From Cephalopachus bancanus (taxonomy: Eukaryota; Chordata; Mammalia; Primates; Tarsiidae), in assembly GCA_027257055.1 (NCBI GenBank), contig JAPVLO010000621.1, positions 806,001 through 870,000 on the forward strand: a stretch of DNA of 64,000 nt. The letters are read 5' to 3'. The translations under genes and the position numbers were made by a program. Shown here piece after piece: positions 57,850 to 64,000 of the stretch. The first letter of the stretch is position 1. Every line of letters starts with the position of its first letter. The notes under the pieces are model-generated. The model saw only the letters and a list, made by a program, of their open reading frames with translations, was not told the origin of the DNA and did no database searches.

Positions 57850-60800
57850 TATTTGCTTTATTTTATTATAGACATGTGGGGTACACGTCAGATTTACATG
57901 AGTAGATTACATGAGCAATCAACACGCAGGTGAAGTTTGGGCCTTCCACTGTTCCTCATTTCTACTGGTTTAGGACCAGGCACACTTTATGTTGTCACTT
58001 GCTCCCTCCCACCCTGGAAATGTCCAGCTACTGCTGATCCCTAACTTGTTTTATTGTGGTTAATGATCAGGTTCCACTTATGAGTGAGAACGTGTGGTAT
58101 TCAGTTCTTTTATTTCTGTGAGAGATCACTAAGTATGATTGTCCCTAACTCCAACTAATTTGTTCCATCATGTATATGTACCACATTTTCTTTATGCAGT
58201 TCACTTTCGATGGGCATTGAGGTGGATTCCCTGTTTTGGTTATTGTGAACAGTACTGCAATAAACATGTGTGTGCAGGTGTCTTTTTTGTAGAACGATTT
58301 ATATTTATCTGGGTATGTTCCCAAAAGGGAGACAGATCATAATGAAGGTCAATTTCTAATGTCTTTGGAAACTGCCACACTGTTTTTCATAAAAATTGGG
58401 TTAGTTTCCCACCAACAGTGTAGAAGCATCTCCTTTTCTCCACACCTGCACCAGCATCTGTTGTTTTTTGATTTATTAATGATGGCCATCCTTACAGGAA
58501 TTAGGTAGTAACTAAATGTGATTTTGATTCACATTCTCTGATGATTAGGGAGGCTGAGAATTTTTTCGTGTATCTGTTGGCTGCTTGTATATATTTCTTG
58601 AGAATTGTCTAGTCATGTCCTCAGCCCATTTCTTAATATTTTTTCCCTTTCAGCTTATTTGAGTTCCTTGTGGATCTTGGGTGTTAGGCCTTTGTCAGAT
58701 CCACAATTAGCAAATATTTTTTCCCTATTCTGTGATATTTCTCCCTCTTTTTTGATGGTTTCTTTTGTTGTGCAAAAGCTTTTGAGTTTGATGAGGTCCT
58801 ACTTATCTATCTTATCTTTTATGGCATATGATGCTTTTGGGGGTTTGATCAAGAATTGGTTGAGTTTATTTTTCTATATGGTATAGCTAGGGGTCCTGTT
58901 TTATTCTTCGGCATGTGGTAAGACAGTTTTCTCAGCATCATTTGCTAAATAAGTTCTCCTCTCCCCATTGTTTGTTACTGATGGCTTTGTTGAAGATGAG
59001 TAGGTTAAAAGATTGAATTTTTGCTTCTGGAATCTCTGCCTTATTCTGTTTTAATTACTATGTCCTTATAGTAAGGTTATAGTCGGGAAGTGTGATACTT
59101 TTCCTTTTGCTGAAGATTGTTTTGGTTATTCATGCTTATTTTTGTTTCCAGATGTATTTCTGTACTGTCTTTTTCAGATCTGAGAAGAATTATGCAAGTA
59201 TTTTGATAGGTATTGCATCGAATCTATAGATTGCCTTGTGTTGGATAAACATCTTCACAATTTTTATTTTTCCAATTCATGAGCAAGAGATATTTTTCCA
59301 TTTCTTTGAATCATCTTTGATTTCTTTGAGCAGTTTTTTGTAGTGCTAGTTGTGATGGTCCTTCACCTCTCTGGTTAGGTAGATGCCAAGATATTTTATT
59401 TTACTTTTGCCTATTGTGAATGGAATTGTGCTTTTCATCTGGTTCTCTGCCTGTTTATTATAGGTGTATGAAAATGCAACCATCTTTTGGCCATTTATGT
59501 TGTACCCCCAAACTGTACCATAATCATTTAACAGTGTAGGGAGGTTTTTGACAGACTCTCTCAGGTTTTTAAGATATAGGATCGTATTGTCCCGTAAAGG
59601 CTTGGCTTGATTTTTTCTTTACTTCTTTGGAAAACTGTGATTTCCTTTTCTTTCTTGATTGCTCTAGAAATGACTTCTAGCACTGTGTTGAACAGGAGGG
59701 GTGAGAGTGGGCAGTTTTGTCTTGTTCCTGTTCTCAGGGGGAATGCTTCCAACATCTGTCCATTGAGCAATATGTTGGCTGTGGGTTTGTCATAGATGGC
59801 TTGTACTGGTTTGAGGAATGTTTCTTATATGTCTTGGTGTTCAAAGGTTTATCAAGAAGGGATGCCGGATATTGTCAGAAGCTTTTTCTGTGTCTAATGA
59901 TATAATCATGTGATTCTTGTTTTTTAGATCTGTTAATGCATTGAATTGTGTTTATGGTGTTGCAGATGTTGAATCTTTCTGGGAATGAAGCCTGCGTGGC
60001 TATGGTGGATGATTCTTGATATGTGTTGATGGATCCAATTTGCTAGAATCTTATTGAAATTTTTGCATCTGTATTCATCAAGGAGATTTTCCTGTAATTC
60101 TCTTTACTTGTTGGGTCTTTTCCAGGTGGTATCAGTGTGATGTTAGTTTTATAAAATGATTTGGGGAGAGTTCCATCTTTCTCAATTTCCCAGAATACTT
60201 GCCTAAGATTGGTATCACGTCCTTCTTGTATGTTTTTCAGCTAGAAAGCTATCTGGTACAGGACTTTTTTTTTTTTTTTTGGTAGATTTCTTATGACAGT
60301 CGTTTTCCAGATTGTTATTGGTCTGTATAGAATTTTAATTTTTTTTTCAACCTTGGAAATTTGTGCAATGTCAGAAAGTCCCCCACGTCCTTTAGGTTTT
60401 TTAGTTTATTTTCCATAACTGTGTGCATAGTAATCTCTGATAATCTTTTGAATTTTGGGGAGTCAGTTGTAACTTCATCTATTACATGTCTATTTGTATT
60501 GTATTTATATGGGTTTTCTCTGTCTTTTTCTTAGTCAGTTTGGTTAGGGGTCATTAATCTTATTTATCCCTCATGAAATTAGCTTTTTGTCTTGTTGATT
60601 TTGATTATTTTCTATGACATTTTTGTATTCTAGGCCCCACAGTTGCGATTTTATTTTGGTAATCTGGATCCTTCTGCTGAAGTTAGGACTTTGGTGGTCT
60701 TGCCTTTCTAGCTCCCTTAGGTATGATGTTTAGGCTGTTTTTGATCTTTCAGTTTCCTTGATGTGTTTGTGCTGAGATATGTATTTTATCTTAATACTGC

Positions 60801-61691
60801 TTTCATGACATTGCAGATTCTGATAACATGTTTCTTTGTTTTCTTTTGTTTCTAGTAATCTTTTAATCTCTCTGTCTTGATTTCTGTGTTGCCCCAGGAG
60901 TTGTTTAGCAGTATGTTGTTTAGTGTCCATGCCTTTGTGTGTTTTAGGGGAAACTTGTTTGTGGCAATATTATTTTTATGTCACTGTGATCTGACAAGAC
61001 ATAAGGCATTATTTCAATATTTTGCAATTTGTTTATATACATCCTATAATGTGATCAATATTGGAGTATTTTCCATGTGCTGATGAGCAAAAGTGTATAC
61101 TCTATTTGTTGGGTGAAGTGTTCTGTTGATGTATATTAAGTCCATTTGGCTGAGTGTCAAGTTGAGGTTCTGGATCTCCTTAGTGAATTTTTTAGCCTTG
61201 ATGTTCTGTCTAGGGCTGTTAGTGGAGTATTCAGTGTCCAGTTATGATTGAGTACGAGTCAATGTCCTCTTTTAGTTTACATAGTAGTTGATTTATAAAA
61301 CTTTGTGCTCCTGTGTTGGGTGCATATATGTTTAGGATAAATATATCTTGCTGGTGGACTGAATATTTTATCTTTATGTAGTGTCCTACTATATACTTTT
61401 TAATTTTTCATAGCTTGAAGACTGTGTTATATGATGTTAGAATAACTACTCCTGCCTTCTTTTGTTTTGCATTGGCTTGGAAGTTCATTTTTCAGCCTCC
61501 CACTTGGAGTCTGTAAGTGTCATTTGTAGTGATATGGGTTTCCTGGAGCCTCAGATTGTTGGATTGTGAGTTTTTAAATCTAATTTGCCTCTCTATGTTT
61601 TTTCAGTGGTGCATCTAGTCCATTCACATTCAGGCTGATTATTGAAATGTGAGAGTTTATCCCTGTTATAGGTCTCTTAGAAAGCTATTTT
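57850..61691 (-). mobile_element. 5'-truncated L1 (element G), older
   Basis: Minus strand carries ORF2 from the endonuclease (near 61600) to the C-terminus, then 3'UTR at the left end. It is more diverged than element B. Reverse-transcriptase residues [13 protein letters not shown] appear near 59690. Imperfect target duplication TTTATGACTTAT (57838-57849) and TTTATGAATGAT (61692-61703). The duplicated block continues seamlessly across it, so it inserted in copy 5 only. Confidence 0.88.
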
Positions 61692-62399
61692 ATTTATGAA
61701 TGATTTATATATTATCCTTTCTATGTGTATTTAAAGCTTGTGTAGGTTTTAATTTTTAAATTACATAATATTTATGTTTTTATAAATTTTCACATTGTAT
61801 GATAGCATACATCATATAAATTCTCACTGAACCATTTTTATCTGCACAAACACTTTTTTATAATAGTAAGAGCCGAATTTGAAAGTTGCAGTTATTTTCA
61901 CTGCTGAATTGCATTTATTTTATGAACATATTATACAATTTCATCCACTTATGAATTGATAAACATTGAGTTCTTTTTATTTATTTTCTCTGGACTGGGG
62001 TTTAGCAATGAAGCATGCTCTGTGTACATTGAACAGTTTCTCACATTTGTTCTGGGGTATAAAAAATGAAGAGTCACTATTGTTAAAATATATGCCACTT
62101 TAATTTCAGTATAATTGGGAAAATTACTTCCAAGAGAATATTTACACTACAAATATTATTTTACTCTATTTTATTTTTATAATTATTTATCTGTGGTTTT
62201 TTTTCAGATTAAAAAGTTGCTTGTGTAGGTTTAGGTTTGGGCTTCTACTGAGCTCATCACATAAGTGGTAACCATGGTACCAGTAGGTAGATATTTTTAA
62301 CTCTAACCCCATTGCTCTTCAATTTAGGAGTACTTTAGATACTGTAGTCCCAATCCTTGAGACTGTGTATTCAGTGTTTAGGTTCTGCTCTTTAGGAAC

Positions 62400-63285
62400 A
62401 ACATGTGATATTCAGTTTTCTGTTTCTGTGATCATTTTCTCAGAATGATGGTGTCTAGTGCATCCATGTTGCTGCAAAGGGCATAATTATTATTTTTTAA
62501 TGGATGTGAGGTATTCCACAGTGCATATGTACCACATTTTCTTGTTCTCCTCCAGCTTTAATGGGAACCTAGGTTGATTCTGTGTTTATGCTATTGTCAT
62601 TAGTGCTGCAATAACCATGCTCATGCAGATGTCTTTTAGGAAGAGTGAGTTGTGCTCCTCTGGGTGTGTACACAGTAGTGAGATTTCTGAGTCAATTGGT
62701 AAATTTATTTTGAGTTTTTAGAGATCTTCACACTGCTTTCCATAGAGGCTGGACTAGCTTGCTTTTCTCTCAACATTTAAGGAATGTTCATTTTTCTCCA
62801 CATTCTCATCTACATCTGTTGTTGTTGTGTTTTTCTTTTTAATAGAAGCCAGGCTAAGGGGTGTGAGATGGTCTCCAATTGTGGTTTTGATTTACATTTC
62901 TTTGAAAATCAGTGATGTTGAATTTCTTGTATATTTGTTAGCTGCTTCTGCCTGTCCTTTGCTCACTTTTAATTACAGCTATTAGTTTTTTTATCCATTT
63001 GATTGGAGTTTTTTGTAGATTCCAAATATTAGTCCCATGTTAGATGCATAGTTTACAAATATTTTCTCCCATTCTTCAAGTTGTCTGTTAACTTGATTTA
63101 TGGTTTATTTTGCTCTGCAGAAGCACTTGTCCATTATGAGTTTTTTGCTTCTATTTTTGAGGTAAGATAGTGAATTCATTGCTTAGGCTGATGTTCACAA
63201 GTGTGTTTCCTATGCTTTCTTCTAGAAAATTTTTTAATTGATGTCTTATCTTTAAGTCATTAATCAATCTTGATGCAATTTTCAA
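62400..63285 (-). mobile_element. Ancient L1 fragment in copy 5
   Basis: Same old insertion as at 2896-3830 and 38860-39760, on the minus strand, degraded ORF2 C-terminus and 3'UTR. Ends where an Alu was inserted. Confidence 0.78.
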
Positions 63286-63286
63286 A

Positions 63287-63582
63287 CAGTTTTTGTTTTT
63301 GAGTCAGAGTCTCACTCCGTCACCCAGGCTGAAGTGCAGTGGCAGGCTTATGGCCACCCCAGCGTCAACCAGTTGGGCTCTGGCAATCCTTCCACCTCAG
63401 CCTCCAAGTAGCCAAAACTACAGGCATTCACTAACACTTCAAGCTAATTTTTTTGATTTATTGTAGGGATGAGGTCTTGCCAAGTTGCCCAGGCTGTTCT
63501 TGAAACCATGGACTCAGGCAATCCCTTCACCTCAGCCTCCCAAAGTGCTGGAATTACAGGTTTGAGCCACTGTGCCTGGCCT
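63287..63582 (-). repeat. Older Alu dimer of more standard type
   Basis: Reverse Alu with a right end closer to the general primate Alu (TGGGCCACTGTGCCTGGCC-like) and more substitutions than the other SINEs here. It interrupts the duplicated block between TTTTCAAACAG and CTCAGTAATTT. Confidence 0.85.
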
Positions 63583-63720
63583 CAGTAATTTAGTCTTTTT
63601 GCATTCCACATACTCACCAATATAAAATATTAGAAACTGTAGAGTTGACAATTTGAGGAATATAAGATGGTTTTGATGTATCAAGCCTCAAAGTCTAATG
63701 GTCCTATCTGGTGGGACTCT

Positions 63721-64000
63721 TCAGAAGATGCCATATAGTGGGCTCAGTGATGAGAGGTGTGACTAATGAAGCTCCATGGTCACGAGGTAAGTGCAAACTT
63801 CAAAATCTCTACTTGCATGGAGAATGACCACACCTCTCGCCCCTCTGGCAAACCATGAGTCAACACAGTTGCTCCAATTATCTAAGAAATAAGTTAAAGG
63901 ATATATTGTGAAAATGCTCAAACAAGTGAAAAATTCTCAAGCAACTTAAAGACTTTGCATTTATACAAAGAAGGAGAATTTAAGTCAGTATATAGAAAGT
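63721..64000. other. Unassigned end of window
   Basis: Not similar to other parts of the window. A GAG/GTAAGT donor-like site occurs at about 63784-63792, but no acceptor or reading frame supports an exon. Confidence 0.3.

Larger units (their letters stand above)
52555..63720 (+). repeat. Segmental-duplication copy 5 (longest)
   Basis: 52555-53070 matches 25500-26046; 55730-56520 matches 36190-36830; 56525-57400 is the core shared with copies 1, 3 and 4; 57400-57849 and 61692-62400 match the following segment; 62400-63285 is the ancient antisense L1; 63593-63720 is the terminal landmark. Later insertions are SINEs at 54683, 55559 and 56081, an L1 at 57850-61691 and an Alu at 63287. The small recurrent ORF is at 57145-57366. 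Confidence 0.8.

Noticed and set aside
63784..63792. Splice donor GAG/GTAAGT suggesting an exon near the window end
   Set aside because: No acceptor, open frame or recognisable protein supports it. A single donor-like site is expected by chance.

Overview
The window looks like nuclear DNA from a non-anthropoid primate (tarsier or strepsirrhine). It carries dimeric Alu-like SINEs with an unusual diagnostic head, several subfamilies of primate-type LINE-1, ERV LTRs, a RAB18 retrocopy, a vomeronasal V1R pseudogene and a nuclear copy of mitochondrial DNA. I see no lemur-type Alu linker and no tRNA-derived galago/loris SINE, so tarsier is slightly favoured, but this is inference. I find no intact protein-coding gene and no classical functional RNA gene. 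The annotation is therefore of repeats, pseudogenes and duplications.

Layout. A low-copy AT-rich block recurs in the same orientation five times: copy 1 at about 1-3950, copy 2 (partial) at 10213-10960, copy 3 at 25500-30397, copy 4 at 36176-39930 and copy 5 at 52555-63720. Copies 1, 3, 4 and 5 share a conserved core with a small recurrent ORF, and copies 1, 4 and 5 also contain an ancient antisense L1. The copies are separated or interrupted by LINE-1s. The main ones are 3951-10212 (+), 18540-24455 (-, full length with a 13-bp target-site duplication), 30398-36175 (-), 45472-52186 (+) and 57850-61691 (-). Copy junctions often fall at L1 ends, which suggests L1-associated rearrangement of a tandem segmental duplication.

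Between copies 2 and 3 lies the only gene-like stretch: an L1 ORF1 interrupted by a mariner-type DNA transposon, which itself carries a young L1 tail (12131-14862); a RAB18 processed pseudogene (about 14863-15870); and a V1R pseudogene on the minus strand (17309-18208). Between copies 4 and 5 an old L1 contains a NUMT running from the start of ND5 through tRNA-Leu(CUN), tRNA-Ser(AGY) and tRNA-His to the end of ND4. The NUMT is split by a 374-bp LTR inside tRNA-Ser (41481-42500). Nearby is a second solo LTR with a clean 5-bp target duplication (43937-44491).

The most informative observations are the two nested insertions (mariner in L1 ORF1; LTR in NUMT in L1), the five-copy direct duplication, an L1 with an ORF2 fragment lodged between ORF1 and ORF2, and a 262-codon ORF antisense to an L1 5'UTR. 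No novel biochemical system is supported by the sequence.
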